Below are positions 18,262-27,142 of a stretch of 64,000 bases of DNA, one piece after another. The notes beneath the pieces were generated by a model. The model was not told the DNA's origin. It made no database searches and saw nothing but the letters and a program-made list of their open reading frames with translations. The DNA lies in the NCBI GenBank assembly GCA_030653365.1, contig JAURZL010000015.1, forward strand, positions 124,001-188,000, in the 5' to 3' direction. Both the position numbers and the translations under genes were made by a program. Source of the DNA: Anaerolineaceae bacterium (GTDB lineage Bacteria; Chloroflexota; Anaerolineae; Anaerolineales; Anaerolineaceae). Position 1 is the stretch's first letter, and the number at the start of each line of letters is the position of its first letter.

Positions 18262-18912
18262 TTAATTATTTTTAATAAACGGTCGAATATCAAAAAATAA
18301 TTCCCGATAACCATAACAATTAATAACCTCAGTTTTGTTCATTTTGGTTTTTGTGATTGTATCGTTACGATAAACATGAATATGACCATGCAAATGATAG
18401 GTGGGTTGAAAAACACTAATGAACCATCGAAAAGCCTTTATTCCCTGATGTGGCAGGTCTTCTTGATCATGGATTTTCCAGGGAGGTGCATGAGTTATGA
18501 AAATATCCAGATATCTTCCATAACGAAGTTTGTTGAAAAGTAAACGAGGAATTAATTTAAAACTCACCATCCACATTTCTGATTGAGTGTATTGGAATGA
18601 TCCCAAATTATATCTCTGACAGCCTTCAATCCCCGCTAACAATAAACCTGTATCATCTGTCACACAGCGACCGTGTAGGTTAACAGCTCCCCAAGGGTAA
18701 TTTCTTTCTCCTCCGGTTGTGATCTCGAGTTTGTTGGCATGATTCCCATTTACATAATAAAGGGGAATATTGAGCATTGAAATCATATATTCCAGATAGT
18801 AATGGGGTAAGTCACCGCAACTGAGGATAAGGTCGACATCATAGAACCGGTCGACAATACTAGATTGATAGAGAAAGCCAAGTTCAATATCACTAACCGC
18901 AAGGATTTTCAT
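18262..18912 (-). CDS. Calcineurin-like metallophosphoesterase
   Basis: A 216-residue cytosolic phosphoesterase with the motif series of the superfamily: SDIE (D8, E10), SCGDLPHYYLEYM (D34), VNGNH (N57, H58), FITHAPP and HGHIHVY. The first motif has Glu where the classical D-x-H has His, and GNHA replaces the common GNHD; I recall a D-x-E first motif from a bacterial subfamily of unknown substrate. The substrate cannot be inferred. It lies downstream of acpS on the same strand, separated by a repeat element. Confidence 0.85.
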   Translation of the reverse strand: MKILAVSDIELGFLYQSSIVDRFYDVDLILSCGDLPHYYLEYMISMLNIPLYYVNGNHANKLEITTGGERNYPWGAVNLHGRCVTDDTGLLLAGIEGCQRYNLGSFQYTQSEMWMVSFKLIPRLLFNKLRYGRYLDIFITHAPPWKIHDQEDLPHQGIKAFRWFISVFQPTYHLHGHIHVYRNDTITKTKMNKTEVINCYGYRELFFDIRPFIKNN

Positions 18913-18969
18913 CTTTTAACAATTTTACCTGTTTCTACTCTTATTATGTAGCATCTTAAAAATCGGATC

Positions 18970-19020
18970 TTGTGGGTGTAATTAGCGCTGATCCCCTCGA
19001 AAAACACCCTAACTGCTATC
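18970..19020. repeat. Intergenic hairpin repeat, copy 1
   Basis: The segment reads TTGTGGGTGTAA...CCCCTCGAAAAACACCCT..CTGCTAT. It shares most positions with copy 5 at 63080 (TGTGGGnGTAA, CCCCnCnnAAAACACCCT, GCTAT). It lies between acpS and the phosphoesterase gene. Confidence 0.55.
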
Positions 19021-19380
19021 TTATTGCGCGATGACAAAAGCAATCGCCACTGTGCGACTGTGAGAAATACTAATCGCCCAATTTGTAATTCCCAAAGCTA
19101 TTTCTCTTTCTTTCGCTTTTGCATGAAGATGAATAACAGGTTGTCCTTTTTCTCCCCGTAAAATTTCAATATCTTTCCAATGAATTTCACCAATACCGGT
19201 TCCGAGTGCTTTTGAAACAGCTTCTTTTGCTGCAAAACGAGCAGCGTAACAAGAATTGTTGTTTCCACAAATTAATTTTTCTTCGTCTGAGAAAACACGA
19301 TTGATAAATCTATGCCTAATTTTTGGATCGATTTTTTCCAATCGATCGATTTCAATTAAATCAACACCATTTCTAAGCAT
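19021..19380 (-). CDS. acpS: Holo-[acyl-carrier-protein] synthase
   Basis: Transfers the 4'-phosphopantetheine arm from CoA to acyl carrier protein. The 119-residue protein has the family's GVDLIEIDRLEK at the start, RFAAKEAVSKALGTGIG in the middle (catalytic Asp and Glu present) and SISHSRTVAIAFVIAQ at the end. It begins 9 bases after the M16 peptidase pair, so the three genes may be transcribed together. Confidence 0.96.
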   Translation of the reverse strand: MLRNGVDLIEIDRLEKIDPKIRHRFINRVFSDEEKLICGNNNSCYAARFAAKEAVSKALGTGIGEIHWKDIEILRGEKGQPVIHLHAKAKEREIALGITNWAISISHSRTVAIAFVIAQ

Positions 19381-19389
19381 CGAATATAC

Positions 19390-20667
19390 TCATGTGCCAG
19401 CACTGATGATTACTAATTTTGATGGATCCAGATATTTTTTAGAGATGGTTAAAATTTCATCACTAGAAATATTGGAGATGATTCCTGGAAATTCGCGCAA
19501 ATAATTTAATCCGAGTTTATACCGTTCCATTCGGATTATTGCACTCGCCACACCAGCATTTGATTCAATGGATAAAGGAATTAAACCAATAATATTTGCC
19601 TTGGAATCCTCTAATTCCTGGTTGGAAACCGGTTCAGTAATATATCTCTCAATTTCATTTTGGATTATTTCGATGGCGGTTTCAATGTTGTTCGGATTTA
19701 TACCTGCGGTGATTTCCCATGTTCCCGCAGATTGCCAGGCATTTAATGCCGTTGATGCATAATAAGCCAGGCCAGATTTTTCCCTAACTGCTTCACCAAT
19801 TCTTCCCATCATACCAAATTGACCCAGAATATTGTTACCCAATGAAGCAACCAGGAAATCACTGGAAGTTCGCTTTGGTCCATAACTTCCTAAAATTAAA
19901 TCGGTTTGAAATTTACCGGGAATTGGAATATGTTCTCTGAAGGAAAATTTTGAAATTGGAACTGATGAAATCTCTGGTGGCGCAATCCAGCCTGGATTAT
20001 TCCAATCTCCTAATTCTTTATTTAGTAAATCTACTACTTGATTAGTTTCAATTGCACCTACAATAGCAATTACCATACCTGATGGGCCATAGAATTGTCG
20101 ATGATATTTAACCAGATCTGATCTTTTAATGGTACTCAGTGTCTCCATCGTGCCTTCTTCTGGAAAACCATAAGGGTGGTTAGGAAATAAAACCTCATCA
20201 AATCGAAGAGAAGCACGTTCACTTGTATCTTGTTCTCTCATTTGTAAACCAGTAAAAATTTGTGAGAGCAGAATTCTTAATTGGGTTATAGGAAAGATTG
20301 GCCATCGAATGGCTTCAGACAAAGTCTTGATAATCAGCGGTAAATCTTCTACCAGCGCTTTTCCTCCAAAACTGGTTGATTGAACACTTGCACCAAATCC
20401 CAGTGTTGCTCCAGCTGTTTCAAGTGCATGGTAAATTCGTCGGTAACGTCGGTAAACAGTACCACGCATTAATGCGTATGACGTTAAAAGCCCTAGTCCT
20501 AATTTTTCTTTAGGATCATGGATTGAGCCACATTGTAAATAACCACTGATTATAAAAGAAGGACTGTTGAAATCAGATTTTGTTAAAACAGTAATTCCAT
20601 TAGGTAATTCCACCCGATTGATCGTATCTTCACCTGGTAAATGGTTCCATAGCGTTTGATTATTCAT
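19390..20667 (-). CDS. M16-family peptidase-like protein, non-catalytic partner
   Basis: A 425-residue protein of the M16 fold with two homologous halves. Where the zinc motif HxxEH should stand it has GLLTSYALMRGT, so it lacks the metal site. It keeps features of the partner subunit (GRIGEAVREKSGLAYYAST, the R/Y pair that binds substrate ends). Together with the preceding gene, with which it shares the ATGA stop-start overlap (20664-20667), it forms the typical active/inactive heterodimer pair. Substrate unknown; such pairs degrade short peptides. Confidence 0.9.
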   Translation of the reverse strand: MNNQTLWNHLPGEDTINRVELPNGITVLTKSDFNSPSFIISGYLQCGSIHDPKEKLGLGLLTSYALMRGTVYRRYRRIYHALETAGATLGFGASVQSTSFGGKALVEDLPLIIKTLSEAIRWPIFPITQLRILLSQIFTGLQMREQDTSERASLRFDEVLFPNHPYGFPEEGTMETLSTIKRSDLVKYHRQFYGPSGMVIAIVGAIETNQVVDLLNKELGDWNNPGWIAPPEISSVPISKFSFREHIPIPGKFQTDLILGSYGPKRTSSDFLVASLGNNILGQFGMMGRIGEAVREKSGLAYYASTALNAWQSAGTWEITAGINPNNIETAIEIIQNEIERYITEPVSNQELEDSKANIIGLIPLSIESNAGVASAIIRMERYKLGLNYLREFPGIISNISSDEILTISKKYLDPSKLVIISAGT

Positions 20668-21959
20668 AGAGCATTTGTGCTTTCATTTGAATCGGGAAGG
20701 TAGATACCAACAATTCTTTTATTCGGTTGCAAATATTTCTCTGCAACCCGCTGCACGTCTGTCGGTTTGATCTCGTTGAGGTTATCCAGGTAATTGATGA
20801 ACCAATCATATGTGGCGAAATTCTCTGAATAACCAAGCCAAAAAGCTTGATTTGTAATATTCTCGAGCCCATAAGCGAATAATGCTCTGGCTTGTTTCAC
20901 TGCTCTCTGAATTTCTGTGTTTCGAATTCGTTTTTCAATAATTCTTTCAATTTCCTGGTCAACTGCTTTAATTGCAAATTCTGGATTCTGTTTATTATGC
21001 AATGTGATTGATAAATCGTAAATATAGGGATCAATGGTTGCCTGTAATCCACCAGAAATGCTTACGGCCAACCTTTTATCAACTAATTTTCTGTACAATC
21101 TGCTGGTCTTGTTTGATGTTCCGCCACCTCCAAACATATTCAGACTGGCAGGACCTGAAAGTAGACTGTCCAAAATTGTGTAAGCATAAAAATCAGGATC
21201 AGCAGCGCTTGGAGCACGATAAGCAATTTGTATAAAAATGGTGTCACCCGGACCGTTTATGATGATTTCTTTTTTCTCATGGATTTCTTTTTCAGGTTCA
21301 ATAATCTGTTTGGAGAGTGGATGTGAAGGTTTATCCTGATATAGTTGCTTAATTTTATAAATCATATCGTCCAGGATAAAATCACCTGCAATACTGATCA
21401 ACGCATTCGACGGTTGATAATAATCCCGGTAATGCCGGTATAAATCTTCTCTTTGAATGCGATTTAAATCTTCTGTGTTCCCAATCACTTCGTTTCGGTA
21501 AGGATGAGATGAAAATGATGCTTCATTGACCGCACTATTTAACCGTAGGAATGGTTCATTTTCTTTTCCTTCTTTTTCAGAAAGAATAACTTTCCGTTCT
21601 GATTCAACTTCGGTTGGATCGAAGAGACTATTTAACATTCGATCAGATTCTAGTTCCAAAGCGATATCAATTTTGTTTGCTGGCATTGTCTCAAAATAAG
21701 TTGTCCAATCCAGATGAGTGAATGCATTCCAGATGCCACCTTCTCTGGAAATCAAACGATCCATTTGCGTCGAATGATATGTAGAAGTACCCTTGAATTG
21801 CATATGCTCAACCCAATGGGAAATCCCTGTATATCCGGTTTTCTCAAATCTTGACCCTACCCGATACCAGGTCCAATGACTGATGACCGGAGCAGTATGG
21901 ATCTCTTTCAGATGTATTGTTAAGCCATTCTCAAGAGTAAATTTTTTGGATTTTTCCAT
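20664..21959 (-). CDS. M16-family zinc peptidase, catalytic subunit
   Basis: A 431-residue zinc peptidase with the inverted metal motif HxxEH in GISHWVEHMQFKGTSTY and the downstream glutamate region VESERKVILSEKEG. The C-terminal half has the usual M16 repeat fold (GGGTSNKTSRLYRKLVDKRLAVSIS). It has no signal peptide, so it acts in the cytosol. It is translationally coupled to the non-catalytic partner by a 4-base overlap. Confidence 0.93.
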   Translation of the reverse strand: MEKSKKFTLENGLTIHLKEIHTAPVISHWTWYRVGSRFEKTGYTGISHWVEHMQFKGTSTYHSTQMDRLISREGGIWNAFTHLDWTTYFETMPANKIDIALELESDRMLNSLFDPTEVESERKVILSEKEGKENEPFLRLNSAVNEASFSSHPYRNEVIGNTEDLNRIQREDLYRHYRDYYQPSNALISIAGDFILDDMIYKIKQLYQDKPSHPLSKQIIEPEKEIHEKKEIIINGPGDTIFIQIAYRAPSAADPDFYAYTILDSLLSGPASLNMFGGGGTSNKTSRLYRKLVDKRLAVSISGGLQATIDPYIYDLSITLHNKQNPEFAIKAVDQEIERIIEKRIRNTEIQRAVKQARALFAYGLENITNQAFWLGYSENFATYDWFINYLDNLNEIKPTDVQRVAEKYLQPNKRIVGIYLPDSNESTNAL

Positions 21960-22258
21960 TAATGAAACCTTTAATTTGACACACCATAATCCTCATACCA
22001 AAAAAAGTATTATTTGAATTTTCGATTTTCAAACTGAACTAATAAATTAATTATGTGACTTTAGCGTATTTCCTTTCTTCTGGGTTTGGTGGTGATACCC
22101 ACCAAAAAATACACTTACCTCTGATGAAATGATAGATCAGATATATATGAAAATATAGCATAACCTATAAATATAATAAAATTATTATTCGATGGAATCT
22201 CAGATTATAATTATAGAAATAATAAACTTTAAATTTGAACCTTAAGGAATATTTGTAG
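21960..22258. other. AT-rich divergent intergenic region
   Basis: These 299 bases separate the M16 peptidase from the FAD oxidoreductase. They hold one copy of the intergenic hairpin repeat (22085-22131) and otherwise very AT-rich sequence. No ORF with a ribosome site, tRNA or convincing promoter pair was seen. Confidence 0.6.
22085..22131. repeat. Intergenic hairpin repeat, copy 2
   Basis: TTTGGTGG and CCCACCAAA flank GTGATA, forming a hairpin, followed by the tail ACACTTACCTCTGATGAAA. The tail matches copy 4 at 36158 (ACAC..ACCTCTGATnAAA); the stem matches copies 3 and 5. Confidence 0.6.
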
Positions 22259-23617
22259 ATGGGAATTAATACATCACGTTGTGTTGCTGTGGTTGGAGCA
22301 GGACCGGCAGGTATATTTGCTGCTAAAGAATTAGCCAACAACAATCACAAAGTTTCAATCATAAACCGAGACATTAAACCGGGTGGTTTAGCAGAATATG
22401 GAATTTATCCTACCAAACATAAAATTAAAGATGGTTTACGAAAACAATTTTATTCCATCATAACCAACGAAAATATTTCATATTATGGAAATCTGGTCGT
22501 TGGAGAGAATGCAGATATCTCACTCAAAGAATTGCGAAAATTGGGCTTTGATGCAATCCTGGTGACAACTGGTGCTCAAGGAACTAAATGGTTAGGAATG
22601 CCCGGTGAAGATCTGAAAGGGTCTTATCATGCGAAAGATATCGTTTATCATTTCAATCAGCTACCTCCGTATAGTACTTATGAATTTCATATAGGAAAAA
22701 GAGTAGCAATAATTGGTGTTGGTAATGTGATGATGGACATTGCCAGATTTCTAATTTCAGAAAAACAAGTAGAAACTGTGACAGCTATTGCGCGGAGAGG
22801 TCCCGCTGAAGTTAAATTCACCCGAAAAGAATTGGAATACATCGTTAAAAATCTTGATATGGATGATTATCAATCTGAAATTAATAGAGTTGCACCATTA
22901 ATGAACACTTTGGGACAGGATCCATTTGAATCAGTAAAGTTCATCCGTGAAGCGTATCCAAATGCAGAGGAAACAAACTCAAATTCTGTTTTTCGAATAA
23001 AATTCTTAGTCTCTCCAGTTAAATTGGTTGGTAATGAAAACAAAGAAATTGTTGCAATAGAATTGGAAGAAAATACTCTGGTACGGGAAAATGATACCAT
23101 TAAAGCCCGTGGAACAGGTCAACTGTCAAACCTGGAAGTAGATACTGTTATCTTTGCGATTGGTGATGCAGTTGATTCCAACTTCGGACTTCCCTTCGAT
23201 CGCAATGAATTTGTTAAGAATCCGAAACCGAGATTTCCCATTAATGGAACATCTTATGAAAGTTTTGATCCGATCTCTTTGAAAATTATTGAGGATGTTT
23301 TTTTGGCAGGGTGGGCGAGGAAAACCAGTGATGGACTGGTAGGAAATGCACGTAAAGATGGAGTAAATGCTGTCCAGGCGATGCAATTGTATTTTGAGAC
23401 ATTGGAAAATCCATCAAGAGGAAATATTGACATAATAACTTCATTTCTACAAAATAAACACAAAAAAATAGTTAATAAATTCGATTTGAGTGCTTTGTTG
23501 GCAGAAGAAAGCAAAATTGCAACCCAAAAAGGAATTGAAAATTTTAAATTTGCGAGAAATGAAGACATGTTTTCAGTGATTGAACAAAACCGAGTGTCAA
23601 TTAATCCCTCACCTTAG
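22259..23617 (+). CDS. FprA-like ferredoxin-NADP+ reductase / FAD oxidoreductase
   Basis: A 452-residue flavoprotein with the FAD motif VAVVGAGPAGIFAAKEL (about 8-24), an NAD(P) motif VAIIGVGNVMMDIARFL in the middle and the adrenodoxin-reductase features GLAEYGIYPTKHKIK, ARRGPAEVKFTRKELE and FLAGWARKTSDGLVGNARKDG. These place it in the FprA/adrenodoxin-reductase family, close to the GltD-like oxidoreductases but without an iron-sulfur domain. It probably moves electrons between NADPH and ferredoxin. Only a weak GGAA ribosome site precedes the ATG. It is separate from the following dehydrogenase operon. Confidence 0.85.
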   Translation: MGINTSRCVAVVGAGPAGIFAAKELANNNHKVSIINRDIKPGGLAEYGIYPTKHKIKDGLRKQFYSIITNENISYYGNLVVGENADISLKELRKLGFDAILVTTGAQGTKWLGMPGEDLKGSYHAKDIVYHFNQLPPYSTYEFHIGKRVAIIGVGNVMMDIARFLISEKQVETVTAIARRGPAEVKFTRKELEYIVKNLDMDDYQSEINRVAPLMNTLGQDPFESVKFIREAYPNAEETNSNSVFRIKFLVSPVKLVGNENKEIVAIELEENTLVRENDTIKARGTGQLSNLEVDTVIFAIGDAVDSNFGLPFDRNEFVKNPKPRFPINGTSYESFDPISLKIIEDVFLAGWARKTSDGLVGNARKDGVNAVQAMQLYFETLENPSRGNIDIITSFLQNKHKKIVNKFDLSALLAEESKIATQKGIENFKFARNEDMFSVIEQNRVSINPSP

Positions 23618-23704
23618 TTTTTTTCTAATTTTCCCAATGTAAATGGTCATGTTTGAAACCAGGGCGGGATTTTGATAAACTAAATACAACAATTGAATAA
23701 TTAT

Positions 23705-23727
23705 TGGTTTGGGTCAATCCCAAACCA
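23705..23727. promoter_or_regulatory. Perfect inverted repeat in the leader of the 2-oxoacid dehydrogenase operon
   Basis: TGGTTTGGG (23705-23713) and CCCAAACCA (23719-23727) are exact 9-bp inverted repeats around TCAAT, 26 bases before the E1 alpha start codon. It has no T-run, so it is not a terminator. It could be a repressor operator or an RNA hairpin near the ribosome site. No confident promoter was found upstream; TTGATA at 23672 is a weak candidate -35. Confidence 0.6.
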
Positions 23728-23753
23728 TAATGATTTTAGAAGGAGGAGAATGC

Positions 23754-24737
23754 ATGGAGTTATCCAGTGAGTTAAAAAAAGAAATGTACTGGATGATGTT
23801 ACTTTCACGTCGTCTTGATGAACGTGCCTGGGTGCTGCATCGGCAAGGGAAAATTGCCTTTCACATTTCTGGTATCGGTCATGAGGCAGCTCAAGTGGGA
23901 GCAGCTTTTGCTATTAAAAGGGGATATGATTGGGTAACACCTTACTATCGAGATCTGGCATTAATGCTAGGTCTTGGTCTAACCCCAGAAGAGTTTATGA
24001 TCAGTCTGATGGGTAAGGCAGGTGAACCAAGCTCTGGTTCACGACAAATGCCAAGTCATTTTGGTCTTAGAAGGGTTAATGCGGTCAGTCACTCCGCCCC
24101 TGTTGCAACGCAAGCTGTTCATGCTGCTGGGATTGGGCTGGCGATAAAAATGAAGAAAGAAAAGAAAGTTGTACTGACGACCATTGGAGAGGGATCAACT
24201 TCTCAAGGTGAGTGGTATGAAGCTGTCAATTGGGCTGCGATTCATCAATTACCAGTGATTTTTCTTGTACAGAATAATCAGTATGCTATTTCTGTTCCTC
24301 CTGAATTACAGATGGCGGTGAAAAGCATTGCAGATAAAGCTTGTGGATTAGGGTTACCTGGTCATACGGTTGATGGTACTGATGTTTTTGCGGTATATGA
24401 GATGATCAAAGAATTTGCCGAAATTGCTAGAAACGGCGGTGGTCCTGCGCTGGTGGAAGCAAAAATGTATCGAATCACACCTCATTCTTCGGATGATGAT
24501 GATAGAACTTATCGATCACGAGAAGAAGTTGAAGAAAATAAAAAATTAGATCCACTTTTATTAATCCAAATTAAATTGAAAGAAGAAGGTTTATACACAG
24601 AGAAAGATTTGGAAGATTTGGATAAAAAAGCCAAGCAAATCATCACAGACGCGGTCAAGGTTGCTGAGGAAGCACCTTACCCCTCAGCAGAAGAAGCTGC
24701 TTATCCGGTTTATGTCGAGGAGGTGCCTAATGCCTGA
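23754..24737 (+). CDS. 2-oxoacid dehydrogenase E1 component, alpha subunit
   Basis: TPP-dependent decarboxylase subunit of a pyruvate or branched-chain 2-oxoacid dehydrogenase. The TPP/magnesium motif is GEGSTSQGEW...VQNNQYAIS, and GIGHEAAQVGAA with RDLALMLGLG near the N-terminus looks more like branched-chain (Bkd-type) E1 alpha than PdhA. The start at 23754 has AGGAGG upstream, giving 327 residues; the frame opens at 23709 but that extension has no ribosome site. The phosphorylation-loop region keeps HSSDDDDRTYR. The stop overlaps the E1 beta start by 8 bases. Confidence 0.93.
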   Translation: MELSSELKKEMYWMMLLSRRLDERAWVLHRQGKIAFHISGIGHEAAQVGAAFAIKRGYDWVTPYYRDLALMLGLGLTPEEFMISLMGKAGEPSSGSRQMPSHFGLRRVNAVSHSAPVATQAVHAAGIGLAIKMKKEKKVVLTTIGEGSTSQGEWYEAVNWAAIHQLPVIFLVQNNQYAISVPPELQMAVKSIADKACGLGLPGHTVDGTDVFAVYEMIKEFAEIARNGGGPALVEAKMYRITPHSSDDDDRTYRSREEVEENKKLDPLLLIQIKLKEEGLYTEKDLEDLDKKAKQIITDAVKVAEEAPYPSAEEAAYPVYVEEVPNA

Positions 24738-25713
24738 AATCACAATGGTGGAAGCTATCCGAGACGCAATGGATGAAGAACTGGCGCGTGATGAAAACGT
24801 ATTCATTGTTGGGGAAGATGTTGGTCAACGAGGAGGTGTCTTTCGTGCGACCATTGGATTATTTGATAAATATGGAGCAGAGCGAGTAATCGATTCTCCA
24901 TTAGCAGAGTTATCAATTGTTGGTGTAGGAATTGGGGCAGCTTTATATGGGATGAAGCCAATCTGTGAAATTCAATTTGCTGATTTCATTTTTCCGGCAT
25001 TCAATCAAATTGTGAGCGAGGCAGCAAAAATGACTTATCGTTCGAATGCAACCTGGACGGTGCCGATGGTGATACGAGCACCCTACGGCGGTGGAATTGG
25101 CGGAGGTCTTTATCATTCTCAAAGCGTAGAGGCATTTTTCACACAGGTTCCCGGTTTAAAGGTTGTTATTCCTTCGAATCCTTATGACGCAAAAGGGTTG
25201 CTTAAAGCGGCTGTCCGTGACCCAAATCCAGTGATATTTTTGGAACCGAAAAAAGGATACAGGTTAATCAAAGGTGAAGTCCCTGAGGAAGAATATATTG
25301 TTCCGATTGGCCCAGCAAAGGTATCTCGTGCAGGGGAAGACCTTACGATTTTTGCCTATGGGATGATGCTTTTTTATGCCCTTCAAGCTGCAGAACAATT
25401 GGAACAAGAGGGAGTCTCAGCAGAAGTTGTTGATTTACGCACGCTATATCCGGTCGATAAAGAGACAATTCTGGCTTCGGTGAAAAAAACTGGAAAAGCA
25501 TTGATTGTGTATGAAGACAATCTGACTGGTGGGTATGGTGGAGAAATTGCAGCGATCATAGCTGAACATGCTTTTCATGATCTGGATGCGCCAGTTCGTC
25601 GATTAGCTGGACCCGATGTACCTGCTGTACCATTCAGTCATCCGATGCAAGAATGGTTTATGGTGAATCCTGAAAAAATTTATAAATCAGCGCTTGAATT
25701 GGCGCGTTACTAA
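24730..25713 (+). CDS. 2-oxoacid dehydrogenase E1 component, beta subunit
   Basis: The second E1 subunit, forming the alpha2-beta2 tetramer. Transketolase pyrimidine-binding half: GEDVGQRGGVFRATIGL, DSPLAELSIVGVGIGAAL, IQFADFIFPAFNQIVSEAAK, RAPYGGGIGGGLYHSQS; C-terminal half: VVDLRTLYPVDKETI. The ATG at 24730 follows GAGGAGG and overlaps the E1 alpha stop, so translation is coupled; the upstream in-frame start at 24661 is a shadow inside E1 alpha. Length 327 residues is normal. Confidence 0.95.
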   Translation: MPEITMVEAIRDAMDEELARDENVFIVGEDVGQRGGVFRATIGLFDKYGAERVIDSPLAELSIVGVGIGAALYGMKPICEIQFADFIFPAFNQIVSEAAKMTYRSNATWTVPMVIRAPYGGGIGGGLYHSQSVEAFFTQVPGLKVVIPSNPYDAKGLLKAAVRDPNPVIFLEPKKGYRLIKGEVPEEEYIVPIGPAKVSRAGEDLTIFAYGMMLFYALQAAEQLEQEGVSAEVVDLRTLYPVDKETILASVKKTGKALIVYEDNLTGGYGGEIAAIIAEHAFHDLDAPVRRLAGPDVPAVPFSHPMQEWFMVNPEKIYKSALELARY

Positions 25714-25725
25714 AAGGAGGCAATC

Positions 25726-27051
25726 ATGCCGGAAAAAATAATCATGCCCCAATTGGGAGAATCGGTTGTTGAAGGCACGCTTGTTAAGTGGCTAGTTAAA
25801 GAAGGGGATAAAATCGAGGAATTTGACTCCATTATGGAAGTTGAATCAGCAAAAGTAAACACAGAAATCCCCAGCCCAGCCTCTGGAATTTTATTGAAAA
25901 TCTTGGTGGAAGAAGGCACAACCGTTGATGCTGGCACAATTTTGGGTTGGATTGGAGATCCGGATGAAAAAATCCCTGAGGATGCCATTAAAGAAGTCGC
26001 AGAAACTACGCAGCCAATTCAATCCGCAGAAGAAAATCCAGTTATCAGTCCAGAAGTGGGACGAAGTAGAGATTTAGGTTTCATTTCGCCTGTTGTGGCA
26101 AAATTAGCCAGCGAATATAATGTTGATCTAAACCAAATTAATGGCACCGGTAATAATGGACGGATTACTAAAAAAGATATTCTCCGATATGTAGAGCACA
26201 AAGATGATTCTGATGCCGAATTTGAGATACCTGCCTGGGAAACACCAGGCGAGGGAGATTTATTCAGGCCAACAGAATTGCAATTTCCTGATCGTTTCAA
26301 ATCCACGCAACCTTCATCTGTTCCAAAACAAGCACCAATTTCTCAGCCTAAATCTGATGTCAAGGAATCGATGGGTGATCAACTAGTTCCGTTATCCAAT
26401 ATGCGAAAAGCTATCGCAGCGCATATGGTGAAAAGTAAACATACATCTCCCCATGTAACTACAATAATGGAAGCGGATATGAAACAGGTAAGTGATCACC
26501 TTGCGCGGAACAAGGAGCCATTTTCAAAACAGGGATTAAGGTTGACATATTCATCCTATTTTGTGGCAGCAACGGCAAATGCCTTACGAGAATTTCCTAT
26601 GGTTAACTCCACCTGGACAGACAATGGTATTTTGCGTAAAAAAGCAATTAACATCGGCCTTGCTACAGCATTACAGGATGAAGGTTTGATAGTGCCAGTG
26701 ATCAAACAGGCTGATGAATATTCTCTATCCGGACTTGTTCGTGTGGTTGGTGATTTGGTTAATAGAGCCAGAAATCATCAATTGAAACCTGATGACGTTC
26801 TGGAAGGAACCTTCTCAATAACAAATCATGGTACAGCTGGTTCTCTTTTTGCTACTCCGGTGATTAATCAACCACAGGCAGGCATCCTGGGAATTGGAGC
26901 AATAAAAAAAAGGGTTGTGGTAATCAATGATGCAATTGCCATTCGCCCAATGGTTTATCTTTCATTTACATTTGATCATCGAATTTTGGACGGTTCTACT
27001 GCTGATTACTTCCTGGCTAAGATTGTATCCATGTTGGAGAATTGGCAATAA
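25726..27051 (+). CDS. 2-oxoacid dehydrogenase E2 component (dihydrolipoamide acyltransferase)
   Basis: The 441-residue core enzyme has one lipoyl domain (1-76, lipoyl lysine K43 in VESAKVNTEI), a linker, a peripheral-subunit-binding domain (about 117-155; FISPVVAKLASEYNVDLNQINGTG...GRITKKDIL), a second linker rich in Pro/Gln/Ser, and the catalytic domain (about 220-441) with DHRILDG (His at about 418). Order E1a-E1b-E2-E3 identifies a complete complex. The acyl-chain specificity (pyruvate, branched-chain or acetoin-derived) cannot be decided from sequence alone. Confidence 0.95.
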   Translation: MPEKIIMPQLGESVVEGTLVKWLVKEGDKIEEFDSIMEVESAKVNTEIPSPASGILLKILVEEGTTVDAGTILGWIGDPDEKIPEDAIKEVAETTQPIQSAEENPVISPEVGRSRDLGFISPVVAKLASEYNVDLNQINGTGNNGRITKKDILRYVEHKDDSDAEFEIPAWETPGEGDLFRPTELQFPDRFKSTQPSSVPKQAPISQPKSDVKESMGDQLVPLSNMRKAIAAHMVKSKHTSPHVTTIMEADMKQVSDHLARNKEPFSKQGLRLTYSSYFVAATANALREFPMVNSTWTDNGILRKKAINIGLATALQDEGLIVPVIKQADEYSLSGLVRVVGDLVNRARNHQLKPDDVLEGTFSITNHGTAGSLFATPVINQPQAGILGIGAIKKRVVVINDAIAIRPMVYLSFTFDHRILDGSTADYFLAKIVSMLENWQ

Positions 27052-27085
27052 AATTTCAGGGATTATTCATTGTTGCAATTTATAT

Positions 27086-27094
27086 TGATATAAT
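27086..27094 (+). promoter_or_regulatory. Candidate internal promoter (extended -10) before lpdA
   Basis: TGATATAAT fits the extended -10 form TG-n-TATAAT, 48 bases upstream of the E3 start in the 91-base gap after E2. A weak -35 (TTCATT, 27066-27071) lies 17 bases further up. Confidence 0.5.
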
Positions 27095-27142
27095 TTCAAG
27101 CATGCAAATCACTGATAAATTTCTTTTTGATAGAGGAGTGTC

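Noticed and set aside
18262..18912. Metallophosphoesterase with D-x-E instead of D-x-H as an inactivated enzyme
   Set aside because: All other motifs are intact and I recall the Glu variant from a bacterial subfamily, so inactivation is not supported.
19390..20667. M16 protein without HxxEH as a decayed pseudogene
   Set aside because: The frame is intact, keeps the substrate-binding R/Y features and is translationally coupled to an active subunit, as in known M16 heterodimers.
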